Made by a program: the position numbers and the translations under genes | Source: Bacilli bacterium | GTDB taxonomy: Bacteria > Bacillota_I > Bacilli_A > RF39 > UBA660 | Direction of reading: 5' to 3' | Length of the DNA stretch: 56,820 bases | Assembly (NCBI GenBank): GCA_017541885.1 | Contig: JAFXYF010000009.1 | Coordinates: forward strand, 1-56,820 | Part shown: in pieces, positions 45,181 to 52,947 of the stretch | Numbering within the stretch: the first letter of the stretch is position 1 | Layout: the number at the start of each line of letters is the position of its first letter | The notes under the pieces: generated by a model | Database searches by the model: none | What the model saw: only the letters and a program-made list of their open reading frames with translations | Told to the model about the DNA's origin: nothing

Positions 45181-46542
45181 CTACTTTCCTAAACAGAATC
45201 TAGAAAACATTTCATCTAAAAGCTCCTCTTCATAAGTTGAACCATTAATAGTACCTAATTCTTCCCAGATATTCTTAATATCTAGTTCGATCATATCTAT
45301 TGGCATGTTATTATTTAATGATTCTTCGATATCTTCAACTCTTTGTAGACATCTTTTTAATATACTGATACTTCTTGAATTACTTAAATAAGTTGGATCT
45401 TTTGTCTCTAACTCATTTAGATTAAATAATTCTTGAATTTTTTCTTTTAGTTCATCGATTCCTTTGTCTTCAGTGATACTTAGTTCAACAATTCTATTTT
45501 TATCCACACTAAGACTACTACGATCTAATTTGCTTTCTAAATCATTCTTGTTTATTAATATTAAATATTTTTTATCTTTAATTCGTTCTAATAATTCTTT
45601 TATATCATCAGTTAATTCTTCGTTGTTATTTAACATAAATAGGATAAGATCAGCTTCATCCATAACTTTCAAGCTTTTTTCTACTCCTAAGGCTTCAATC
45701 ATATCTTCTGTTTGTCTGATACCTGCTGTATCAATCATATTAAGAAGAATTCCATTTATTGAAATTTGGCCTTCTACTATATCTCTTGTTGTTCCAGCAA
45801 TATTAGTAACAATCGCTTTATCTTCTTGTAATAAGGCATTTAATAATGAACTTTTACCAACATTAGGTCTACCAATAATAGATGTTTTAATACCTTCCTT
45901 TATTATTTTTCCATTTTCAGATTCTTTTAAGATTCTTTTTATTTTTTCTTTTAATTTTGTAATCTTTGGAATTAGTACATCATCTGTAATAATATCTACA
46001 TCATCATATTCAGGATAATCAATATTAACATTGATATTAGATATGATCTGTACCATATCATCTCTTAATTCATTTATTAATTGTGATGTTTTTCCATCTA
46101 TTTGGTTAGCTGCCATTTTTCTTTGAGTTTCAGTTTTAGCATCAATCATGTCCATAACTGCTTCTGCTTCTAGTAAGTCAATTCTTCCATTTAAGAATGC
46201 TCTTTTTGTAAATTCTCCTGGTTCTGCTAAACGGCAACCATTTTCTAATAATAATTCTAATACTCTATTCGTCGGGGCAATACCACCATGAGTATTAATT
46301 TCTACAATGTCTTCAGTTGTAAAAGTTCTAGGACTTTTCATTACCGAGACTAATACTTCGTCTATTGTTTCATCATGATCCATAATATGACCATAATTAA
46401 TAGTATGTGATGAGACTTTTGTTAAATCTTTACCTTTGAAGATTCTATTAACTATATCAATAGCTTCATCTCCTGATACTCTTACAATAGATATTGCTCC
46501 AACACCTTGAGATGTTGAAATTGCACAAATTGTATCATTCAT
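45181..46542 (-). CDS. mnmE: tRNA modification GTPase MnmE
   Basis: Partner of MnmG. 453 residues: N-terminal folate-binding domain about 1-118, helical domain with an embedded G domain (G1 IGRPNVGKSSLLNALL, G2/G3 GTTRDIVE and DTAGIRQTEDMIE, G4 INKNDL), and the C-terminal CLGK box that carries the catalytic Cys. Upstream extended -10 promoter. Confidence 0.97.
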   Translation of the reverse strand: MNDTICAISTSQGVGAISIVRVSGDEAIDIVNRIFKGKDLTKVSSHTINYGHIMDHDETIDEVLVSVMKSPRTFTTEDIVEINTHGGIAPTNRVLELLLENGCRLAEPGEFTKRAFLNGRIDLLEAEAVMDMIDAKTETQRKMAANQIDGKTSQLINELRDDMVQIISNINVNIDYPEYDDVDIITDDVLIPKITKLKEKIKRILKESENGKIIKEGIKTSIIGRPNVGKSSLLNALLQEDKAIVTNIAGTTRDIVEGQISINGILLNMIDTAGIRQTEDMIEALGVEKSLKVMDEADLILFMLNNNEELTDDIKELLERIKDKKYLILINKNDLESKLDRSSLSVDKNRIVELSITEDKGIDELKEKIQELFNLNELETKDPTYLSNSRSISILKRCLQRVEDIEESLNNNMPIDMIELDIKNIWEELGTINGSTYEEELLDEMFSRFCLGK

Positions 46543-46566
46543 GGTATCCCTCCTTTTTCCCGGAAT

Positions 46567-46575
46567 ATTATAGCA
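46567..46575 (-). promoter_or_regulatory. Extended -10 promoter of mnmE
   Basis: TGCTATAAT on the minus strand, about 24 nt before the mnmE start codon. The rest of the 46543-46710 gap is AT-rich and shows no gene. Confidence 0.55.
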
Positions 46576-46690
46576 TATATCTTTAAATTATGGAAGATTT
46601 TTCTACATAATACTCCATGATAGTATAATTTTATCATTGAAATAAAATATTTGGGGTATTTATGAATAGAATAGGGTGTAAATAGTGTAA

Positions 46691-46711
46691 AAAAAAAGAC
46701 CTAAGGTCTTT
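46691..46711 (-). terminator. Terminator after unknown gene, minus strand
   Basis: AAAGACC / GGTCTTT stem with a 3-nt loop and a long T run on the minus strand. Confidence 0.85.
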
Positions 46712-47124
46712 TATTCATTATTTCCTAATATCATCCATAGGATATACTTATCAAATTCAATAATTAATACATCTTCTATATTATAGAATGGTTTATTCTT
46801 TTTAAAGATATTATCTAATTCTTTATTGGATAGGGTAGATATACTCTTTGTTTTTCCTAATTCAATTTCAAATAGTTTAATTGCGCATTCTACAGCTTTA
46901 CCATCTTCAAACCAATCTTTTAAAGTTGCTTCTAATGACTGATTAATTTCACGATTTTGAATGTTTTCTATCTTATGAGTCTTTAATAATCCTTCTTTAT
47001 ATTCTTCTTTAAAATATAATTCTGTTGTAATATTAGATCTTTTTAGATTTTCTGATTCTTCTTTAGCTAAAGCTATAATTCCACTTATATATGATTCTGT
47101 ATATTCTAATAACTTATTATTCAT
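46711..47124 (-). CDS. Unknown protein between jag and mnmE
   Basis: 137 residues from MNNKLLEYTESYISGIIALA, set by AGGTG before this ATG. I do not recognise it. It is mainly helical and charged, without signal or membrane segments; a short motif LEATLKDWFEDGKAVECAIK and a hydrophobic end (DKYILWMILGNNE) are the only notable parts. It is flanked by terminators, so it is a single-gene unit within an otherwise conserved jag-mnmE stretch. Confidence 0.65.
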   Translation of the reverse strand: MNNKLLEYTESYISGIIALAKEESENLKRSNITTELYFKEEYKEGLLKTHKIENIQNREINQSLEATLKDWFEDGKAVECAIKLFEIELGKTKSISTLSNKELDNIFKKNKPFYNIEDVLIIEFDKYILWMILGNNE

Positions 47125-47161
47125 ATAAATCACCTAAGTTAATTATATCAAACATAATATT

Positions 47162-47189
47162 AAAAAAAAAGAAGATTATTCATCTTCTT
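47162..47189 (-). terminator. jag terminator, minus strand
   Basis: AAGAAGAT / ATCTTCTT stem overlapping the jag stop, followed by T on the minus strand. Confidence 0.8.
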
Positions 47190-47793
47190 TTGGTTTTACA
47201 ACTACATAACGGTTTGGCTCTTCGCCTTCACTTTCTGTATATACACCTTTGAAATTAGTTAAAGCATTGTGGATAATTCTTCTTTCATATGAATTCATTG
47301 AATCCATCTTAGCTTCAACTTTTGTTGTTCTAACTTCTCTAGCAACTCTCTTAGCTAATCTTTCTAATGATTTTTCACGTTTTTCTTTGTATTCATTAAC
47401 GTCTAACATGAATTTATAAGTTCTTCCTAACTCAGTAGTTAAGTGTTGACTTAATACTAATGAAAGTGCTTTTAAGTTTTTACCATTCTTTCCAATTAGT
47501 AATGCATCATTATCTGAAAATATTACATATTTTGGAACTTCTTCTTTGTTTTTTACTTCAATATTAACATTGAATCCCATATCTTTTAATATTTGTGTTA
47601 AATATTCTTTGATATGTTTAACAACTTCTCTTTTTTCAACTACTTCAATTTCAACTTTTTTACTCTTGAATAGACCACCTTTTGATTCCCCTAATTCTTT
47701 AATGAATAAGTTTTCTTCTACTTCTTGTAAATCTTCTTTTGCATTTTGAATAGCTTCTTCTTTTGTTTTTCCTGAATAATTATGCTTTTCCAT
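47176..47793 (-). CDS. jag: RNA-binding protein Jag/KhpB
   Basis: 205 residues: N-terminal Jag-N domain (about 1-50, YSGKTKEEAIQNAKEDLQEV), KH domain (about 90-135, VIFSDNDALLIGKNGKNLKA), and R3H domain (about 145-203, RLAKRVAREVRTTKVEAKMD). KhpB with KhpA binds RNA and affects cell elongation. Its start overlaps the end of yidC by 14 nt, as in the standard rpmH-rnpA-yidC-jag operon. Confidence 0.95.
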   Translation of the reverse strand: MEKHNYSGKTKEEAIQNAKEDLQEVEENLFIKELGESKGGLFKSKKVEIEVVEKREVVKHIKEYLTQILKDMGFNVNIEVKNKEEVPKYVIFSDNDALLIGKNGKNLKALSLVLSQHLTTELGRTYKFMLDVNEYKEKREKSLERLAKRVAREVRTTKVEAKMDSMNSYERRIIHNALTNFKGVYTESEGEEPNRYVVVKPKEDE

Positions 47794-48709
47794 TTACTTC
47801 TTTACTCCTTTTCACTAATATATTTTGAACTATGGTGAACAAATTAGATGTTACCCAGTAGATTCCTAAACCTGTTGGCATGAACATTGCAGTTACTACG
47901 ATCATACCAGACATCATTGTTGGCATCATTTTCATAGTAGGATCTTCCATATTACCTGTTGAATTCATCTTGAATGAGAAGAATGTTGTTCCTGCAATAA
48001 TAATCATAAGTAGGGCATATGCAAAGAATGTTGCAGTACCAATACCTACAGATGGTGTAGTTCCTAATTGTAATCCTAAGAACTTATCTTCAAATATTAC
48101 TGGAGTTCTTTGAACTGCTTCAAAGAATGCTATAAATATTGGTAATTGAATCATTGCAAATAAACAACCAGAAATAGGGCTAATCTTATATTTTTGATAT
48201 ACTGCCATAATTTCTTGATTTTGTTTCATCATTGATTCTTGATCTTGTTTACCAGCATATTTCTTTTGAATTTTGTTTAATTCAGGTTGTGCTTTTTTCA
48301 TTATTTCAGATTGCATTGCTGTTTTCCTAGTTAAAGGGAATGCTATTAATCTAATAATTAAACTTATTATGATTACTGAAATACCATAGTTATTAACAAG
48401 ATTTCCTAATTTTAATAGGAAAAATGCTAATGGCTTAACAAATATACTTGTCCATAGACCTTCGTATCCTCCAGTAGTTATTTTATAATTCTTACATTCT
48501 GGTAAAGATTCAATATCTACTTTATTCTTTTCATATAACTTTATTGTATATTTATTTGTTGGTCTACAAATAATATTTTGTGTTAGTGTTTGACCAGTCT
48601 TATCATTTTTTACAGGTTTTTTATTACTATCTGTAAGTGTTTTTGTACATCCTGTTGTTAATAATAATAAAAGTAAAATGATAATAATCTTTACTTTATT
48701 GTTTTTCAT
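47780..48709 (-). CDS. yidC: Membrane protein insertase YidC (SpoIIIJ type)
   Basis: Inserts membrane proteins alone or with SecYEG. 309 residues. Lipoprotein signal ending LLTTGC (Cys21) as in Gram-positive YidC1, then about five membrane segments; first TM region with the conserved Arg in LIIRLIAFPLTRKTAMQSE, and a cytoplasmic helical hairpin (MKKAQPELNKIQKKYAGKQD). In spore-formers this paralogue (SpoIIIJ) also supports sporulation. Confidence 0.95.
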   Translation of the reverse strand: MKNNKVKIIIILLLLLLTTGCTKTLTDSNKKPVKNDKTGQTLTQNIICRPTNKYTIKLYEKNKVDIESLPECKNYKITTGGYEGLWTSIFVKPLAFFLLKLGNLVNNYGISVIIISLIIRLIAFPLTRKTAMQSEIMKKAQPELNKIQKKYAGKQDQESMMKQNQEIMAVYQKYKISPISGCLFAMIQLPIFIAFFEAVQRTPVIFEDKFLGLQLGTTPSVGIGTATFFAYALLMIIIAGTTFFSFKMNSTGNMEDPTMKMMPTMMSGMIVVTAMFMPTGLGIYWVTSNLFTIVQNILVKRSKEVNGKA

Positions 48710-48721
48710 ACTGTGTCCTTT

Positions 48722-49039
48722 CTATTTTAAAAGCTCTAATAAATCATTAGTTTTTTCTTGGAAATTTCGCTCTAGAGCTCCTTTCCTTAATATTATAATA
48801 TAATCTTTATTATTTAAGTAGTCTTTTTTATCATTATCTATAATATTACGGATGATTCTCTTTTGTTTGTTACGAAAGACTGCATTTCCATGTTTTTTAC
48901 TCACAGATATACCATATCTATTATAAGGTAAGTCATTTTTTAATGAATAAACTACAAAACTGCGATTTTTTAGACAAGTACCTTCATGCATGATCTTATC
49001 GAAATCACGAGTACTTCTAACAATATATAGTTTTCTCAT
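48722..49039 (-). CDS. rnpA: Ribonuclease P protein component
   Basis: Protein subunit of RNase P, which trims tRNA 5' ends. 105 residues, typical. The RNR signature is YGISVSKKHGNAVFRNKQKR followed by IIRNI. A hairpin in the rpmH-rnpA gap may set the ratio of the two products. Confidence 0.95.
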   Translation of the reverse strand: MRKLYIVRSTRDFDKIMHEGTCLKNRSFVVYSLKNDLPYNRYGISVSKKHGNAVFRNKQKRIIRNIIDNDKKDYLNNKDYIIILRKGALERNFQEKTNDLLELLK

Positions 49040-49060
49040 TTAAATCACACCCTTTGAGTA

Positions 49061-49084
49061 AAAAACCACTGTTTTAGCAGCGGT
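49061..49084 (-). terminator. Attenuating terminator between rpmH and rnpA
   Basis: ACCACTG / CAGCGGT stem (one G-U pair) followed by six T on the minus strand. Because rnpA follows only about 20 nt later, some read-through is needed, so it probably lowers rnpA relative to rpmH. Confidence 0.7.
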
Positions 49085-49090
49085 ACTTCA

Positions 49091-49213
49091 TTATTTACTT
49101 AAACTTTTACGTCCCTTACGACGACGACGATTTAGTACATTTGTTTTTTTACGTGCAAAAAATCCTAACTTTTTAGATTTTTTAGTATTGTTTGGTTGAT
49201 ATGTTCTTTTCAT
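49091..49213 (-). CDS. rpmH: 50S ribosomal protein L34
   Basis: 40 residues: MKRTYQPNNTKKSKKLGFFA to the C-terminal RRRRKGRKSLSK. Start set by GGGAGG upstream; longer in-frame readings upstream do not resemble L34. L34 is usually about 44 residues; here the middle is four residues shorter (around ARKKTNVLN). Confidence 0.96.
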   Translation of the reverse strand: MKRTYQPNNTKKSKKLGFFARKKTNVLNRRRRKGRKSLSK

Positions 49214-49243
49214 TGCTTCCACCTCCCGACATAAATCTACATT

Positions 49244-49273
49244 ATTATAATAATAGAATCGTTGATTTGTCAA
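49244..49273 (-). promoter_or_regulatory. Strong sigma-A promoter of rpmH operon
   Basis: On the minus strand consensus TTGACA (49273-49268) and TATAAT (49249-49244) are 18 nt apart, about 30 nt before rpmH. Confidence 0.82.
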
Positions 49274-49289
49274 TTAAAACTTGTTCTTA

Positions 49290-49571
49290 ATTGTAGTTTT
49301 CCACTTTTCCACAGGTGGTGTGGATAACTTTTTAACATATTGTGATAAAAAATTTGTGGAAAATGTGGAAATGTGTCGATTGCCTATATATTATATAAGG
49401 TTGAGTTGTGGGAAATTCTGTGGATATCTTGTGGAGAGAGTTTTTTAATCAAAATCTATTTATTTTTTTCAACATTTCTAGTAGAATAATTGTTGAAAAC
49501 AAGCCTATTTCAACAGATTTAAAAATTTGTAAAAAAATGCTTTCTTTTTTGAAAGATTTCATTTAGAATAG
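49290..49571. other. Chromosomal replication origin oriC, upstream DnaA-box cluster
   Basis: The 394-nt rpmH-dnaA gap. Perfect DnaA box TGTGGATAA at 49319-49327; near-matches TTTTCCACA at 49305-49313, TGTGGAAAA at 49355-49363, TGTGGAAAT at 49364-49372, TGTGGGAAA at 49407-49415, TGTGGATAT at 49419-49427 and TGTGGAGAG at 49430-49438. They are followed by AT-rich DNA (49439-49570) with TAGTAG at 49479-49484, which could be part of a DnaA-trio element. Together with dnaA this is the Bacillus-type origin. Confidence 0.88.
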
Positions 49572-49607
49572 GTGGTAATTAAATTAATCTTGTGGGGAGA
49601 TGGTAGT

Positions 49608-51002
49608 TTGAATGTAGATATCGTATGGACAAAAGTACTAAGTAATCTAAAAGATAAACTGACATCTCTTGCGTTTGTTACTTGGTTTTCAGAAACGGAA
49701 TTATATAAACTAAACGATGGAAAAGCTATCATTATTGTACCGATGCCTATCCATAAAAAACATCTAGCAGAGAATTATGCAGATATTATTTCTTCTTCAT
49801 TATATGACAATACTAAAGAAAATTATGATCTATACTTTTTATTGAAGGAAGAAATTGAAGAAGAGGAACAAGAAGAAAAACAAAGAATTGAAGTTGTGGA
49901 GAGTGCAAAGAGTAGTAGTAATAATGATAATAATAACTACAAAGCAAATTCTAATTTGAATCCGAACTATACATTCGATACTTTTATAGTAGGTAATTCT
50001 AATAAGTTTGCACATGCAGCTGCTTTATCTGTTGCAGAGAATCCTGGGAAGATCTATAATCCATTATTCTTATATGGTAATAGTGGAGTAGGTAAGACTC
50101 ACTTAATGCATGCTATAGGTCATTATATACAGGAAAATTCAGATAAAAGAGTTCTTTATGTTACTTCTGAACAATTTATTGATGAATTTATAAAAACAAG
50201 TAGAAAAGATGATAATGGTACTAATTTCAACTATGTTGAATTCTTTAAGAATAAATATAGAAATGTAGATGTACTAATGATTGACGATATTCAATATCTT
50301 GGTGGAGCTGAAAAATCACAAGAAGAATTCTTCCACACATTTAATAATCTTTTCAATGATAGTAAACAAATAATAGTATCTTCTGATAGAAGTCCTGATG
50401 ACTTAAAACAATTGGAAGATCGTTTAAAAACAAGATTTAGTTGGGGATTAAGTGTTAATATTTCTCCTCCAGACTATAATTTAAGAAAAGATATTTTAAG
50501 AAAAAAGATTATTGCTAATGATTTCGAAAAGGATATACCTGAAGAAGTTGTTGAATATATTGCTTCTAATATAGGACCTGATGTAAGACATTTAGAGGGT
50601 GCTATTACTAGATTAGCTGCATATTCCACAATAATGGGTGGAGAAGAGATTGATTTAGATTTAGCTATTGAAGCATTAAAAGATTTCCATAATAAAGGAA
50701 TAGGGGAAAAGAATGATATTTATAGAATTCAAAAGATAGTTTCTGAACACTTCCAAATATCTGTTGATGATATAAGAAGTAAGAAAAGAAGTTCTAATAT
50801 TTCATTTCCTAGACAAATTGCTATGTACTTATGTAGAACAATGACAACAGAGTCATTTCCAAAGATTGGTATAGAATTTGGTGGTAAAGATCATTCTACT
50901 GTAATGCATTCCGTAGAGAAGATTGAAAAAGAATTAAAAGATAATAAAGATTTATCAAATATAGTAGAAAAATTAAAGAAAGATATTGGGGTTGTGCAAT
51001 AA
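49608..51002 (+). CDS. dnaA: Chromosomal replication initiator DnaA
   Basis: 464 residues from a TTG start (MNVDIVWTKVLSNLKDKLTS), set by GGGGAG 8 nt upstream; an in-frame GTG at 49572 has no such site and would add 12 residues not found in DnaA. Domain I about 1-80, variable linker, AAA+ domain with Walker A GNSGVGKTHLMHAI and Walker B VDVLMIDDIQYL, C-terminal box-binding HTH with GGKDHSTVMHSVEKIE. Confidence 0.97.
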   Translation: MNVDIVWTKVLSNLKDKLTSLAFVTWFSETELYKLNDGKAIIIVPMPIHKKHLAENYADIISSSLYDNTKENYDLYFLLKEEIEEEEQEEKQRIEVVESAKSSSNNDNNNYKANSNLNPNYTFDTFIVGNSNKFAHAAALSVAENPGKIYNPLFLYGNSGVGKTHLMHAIGHYIQENSDKRVLYVTSEQFIDEFIKTSRKDDNGTNFNYVEFFKNKYRNVDVLMIDDIQYLGGAEKSQEEFFHTFNNLFNDSKQIIVSSDRSPDDLKQLEDRLKTRFSWGLSVNISPPDYNLRKDILRKKIIANDFEKDIPEEVVEYIASNIGPDVRHLEGAITRLAAYSTIMGGEEIDLDLAIEALKDFHNKGIGEKNDIYRIQKIVSEHFQISVDDIRSKKRSSNISFPRQIAMYLCRTMTTESFPKIGIEFGGKDHSTVMHSVEKIEKELKDNKDLSNIVEKLKKDIGVVQ

Positions 51003-51020
51003 TTTTTAATTATTAACATT

Positions 51021-51091
51021 TTATCAACAAGAAAAGTTGATAAAAAACGTTATAAATAAAAGAAGAAAATGAGTTATTAACATTTTCCACA
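51021..51091. other. DnaA-box-like sites between dnaA and dnaN
   Basis: TTATCAACA at 51021-51029, an inverted AGTTGATAA at 51035-51043 and TTTTCCACA at 51083-51091. Each differs by one or two bases from TTATCCACA. Bacillus origins also have a second box cluster after dnaA. Confidence 0.6.
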
Positions 51092-51132
51092 GTAATAATA
51101 AAAATAATTTAAAAGAAAGAAGGAATATATAT

Positions 51133-52260
51133 ATGAAATTTACGATTAAGAAAGAGATTTTACTAGACGCATTAATTAAAGTATCTAAAGCAATATCTAC
51201 TAAGAATTTAATACCAGTACTTGGAGGAATAAAATTTGATTTAAAGAAGAAGAAACTTGTTTTAACTGCAAGTGATAATGATATTACTATTCAAACTATT
51301 ATTGAAAGTAATTCAGATGATGAATTTAAGATTGATAGTGAAGGTAGTATTATAATTACTGGTAAATATATATTAGATATAGTAAGAAAATTACCTGATG
51401 AATTTATTAATATTGAAGTAGTTGATGATCTTAAAATTCTTATTTACACAGAAAATAGTGAATTTAATTTAAATGGTATTAGTGAATCTGAATATCCTAA
51501 TGTAGGATTAGAAGAAAGTAAAAAGAAGATTGATATGAAAGCTGGTACTTTAAAAGCTATAGTTAATCAAACTGCTTTTGCTACTTCTAATGAAGAAAGT
51601 AAACCTGTACTTACTGGTATTAACTTTAATATAGTAGGGGATGTATTAGAATGTAATGCTACTGATTCTTATCGTTTAGCTAGAAAAGTTGTTAAATTAG
51701 ATAAAGTTAGTGATGAAAACTATAATATTGTTATTCCTAGTCGTAATTTAGTTGAATATACTAAGATTTTAGGTGATGATGAAGAAGTAGTTGAATTACA
51801 TATCTTCAATAATAAAGTATTATTTAAGAATGGTAATTTAAAGTTTGAATCTAGATTAATAAATGGAGCTTATCCTAATACTTCTAATTTATTACCTGAA
51901 GATTCTATGTTAGTTGTTAGTACTAATTTAAATGATTTCTATAATGTTATTGATCGTGTAAGTATCTTAACTAGTGATAAAGAAAAGAATATTGTTACTT
52001 TAGAAACACAAGGAAATACTTTAATTCTTAAGAGTAGTTCAGTAGAAATTGGTAGAGTAGAAGAAAAAATGACTATTAATAAGAATAATGATGAAGATAT
52101 CAAAATTTCATTTAGTGCTAAATACATGATGGATGCTTTAAAGAGTTTTTCAACAGAAACTGTGGATTTACATTTTGTAGGAGAAATTAAACCAATTTTA
52201 ATTAAATCTACTGAAGATGAGACTTTAACTCAATTAGTATTACCTATTAGAACTTATTAA
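51133..52260 (+). CDS. dnaN: DNA polymerase III beta subunit (sliding clamp)
   Basis: Processivity clamp of the replicase. 375 residues, three clamp domains; MKFTIKKEILLDALIKVSKA start and LPIRTY C-terminus typical of the family. AAGGAA precedes the ATG. Follows dnaA, as is standard. Confidence 0.97.
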   Translation: MKFTIKKEILLDALIKVSKAISTKNLIPVLGGIKFDLKKKKLVLTASDNDITIQTIIESNSDDEFKIDSEGSIIITGKYILDIVRKLPDEFINIEVVDDLKILIYTENSEFNLNGISESEYPNVGLEESKKKIDMKAGTLKAIVNQTAFATSNEESKPVLTGINFNIVGDVLECNATDSYRLARKVVKLDKVSDENYNIVIPSRNLVEYTKILGDDEEVVELHIFNNKVLFKNGNLKFESRLINGAYPNTSNLLPEDSMLVVSTNLNDFYNVIDRVSILTSDKEKNIVTLETQGNTLILKSSSVEIGRVEEKMTINKNNDEDIKISFSAKYMMDALKSFSTETVDLHFVGEIKPILIKSTEDETLTQLVLPIRTY

Positions 52261-52287
52261 AAAAGAGAAGGTTTTCTCTTTTTTTTT
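52261..52287 (+). terminator. dnaN terminator
   Basis: AAAAGAGAA / TTCTCTTTT stem directly after the dnaN stop with a long T run. Confidence 0.85.
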
Positions 52288-52378
52288 GGAATAATATATA
52301 TAGAATGACAAAATTCGATATTTTTCGACATTTAATAGTGTTATTCTAGCAAACAAATTCATTTAAAGAGGGATTATT

Positions 52379-52831
52379 ATGATTAATAAATATGAATTTA
52401 GTAGGGGAACACTTGCAGTTGTTCCAAATGAAGGGGATACTAGTTTAGTATTAGAGGATAATGAACGATATATTGTACAAGATAAGCCATTTAATATAAT
52501 GGAAGATAGTTGTAAGTATTTTGGTAGTAGTTATGAAGGTAGAAAAGAAGGATCTAAAGCTATTCTTGGAGCTGAATATAAAGTACCTATTGTTATAGAA
52601 GATTCTTCTAATTTAATTGTTTTTCCAACTACTTCACCTTTTGCAGATGATTGTTGTTGGATATCTTTAAAAAGAGTAGATAATATATATAAAATAGATA
52701 GTGGAAATACAAAAATTGTATTTGATAATAACGAAGAAATTATAGTTCCATGCTCTTTTAGAACAATAGAAAATCAACTATCTAGAGCTTCTAGATTAGA
52801 TGTTGTTTTGAAAAACCGAAAAAATAGTTAA
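52379..52831 (+). CDS. comK: ComK family competence transcription factor
   Basis: 150 residues. The core IMEDSCKYFGSSYEGRKEGS and IVFPTTSPFADDCCWISL match B. subtilis ComK (SCRFFGSSYAGRKAG, FLFPT, CGWIS), the DNA-binding master regulator of competence genes. B. subtilis ComK is 192 residues; this protein ends at about the position where the MecA-recognised C-terminal FMLYPK region would begin. It sits between dnaN and recF, where Bacillus has the S4 protein YaaA, and has its own terminators upstream and downstream. Whether it works as a competence regulator here is inferred from family. Confidence 0.85.
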   Translation: MINKYEFSRGTLAVVPNEGDTSLVLEDNERYIVQDKPFNIMEDSCKYFGSSYEGRKEGSKAILGAEYKVPIVIEDSSNLIVFPTTSPFADDCCWISLKRVDNIYKIDSGNTKIVFDNNEEIIVPCSFRTIENQLSRASRLDVVLKNRKNS

Positions 52832-52845
52832 AAAACTATTTTTTT
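52821..52845 (+). terminator. comK terminator
   Basis: AAAATAGTT / AACTATTTT stem overlapping the comK stop, followed by T. Confidence 0.82.
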
Positions 52846-52866
52846 AGTGCTTTAAAAGCTCATTTA

Positions 52867-52875
52867 TGGTATAAT
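52867..52875 (+). promoter_or_regulatory. Extended -10 promoter of recF-gyrB
   Basis: TGGTATAAT, a TGn-extended -10 element, gives a predicted start about 40 nt before the leader ORF. Confidence 0.6.
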
Positions 52876-52920
52876 ATTACTGTATGTATAGTTATACTAC
52901 TTTGGGGATAGGTGAGTTGT

Positions 52921-52947
52921 ATGTGTCTTTTAAATGGGTTTAAATGA
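52921..52947 (+). CDS. 8-residue leader ORF coupled to recF
   Basis: ATG TGT CTT TTA AAT GGG TTT AAA TGA encodes MCLLNGFK. It has a good ribosome binding site (AGGTGAG, 5-6 nt spacing), while recF has none, and its TGA overlaps the recF ATG (ATGA). This looks like a translational coupling leader for recF. The peptide itself probably has no function. Confidence 0.6.
   Translation: MCLLNGFK

Noticed and set aside
45464..46018. Long open frame antisense to mnmE
   Set aside because: It has no ribosome binding site, a low-complexity Ser/Leu/Ile composition and lies entirely inside a well-supported gene.
46556..46565. TTTCCCGGAA upstream of mnmE as a Noc-binding site
   Set aside because: The Noc site is a ten-base-core palindrome with CCCGGG; here one G is missing and only a single copy was seen.
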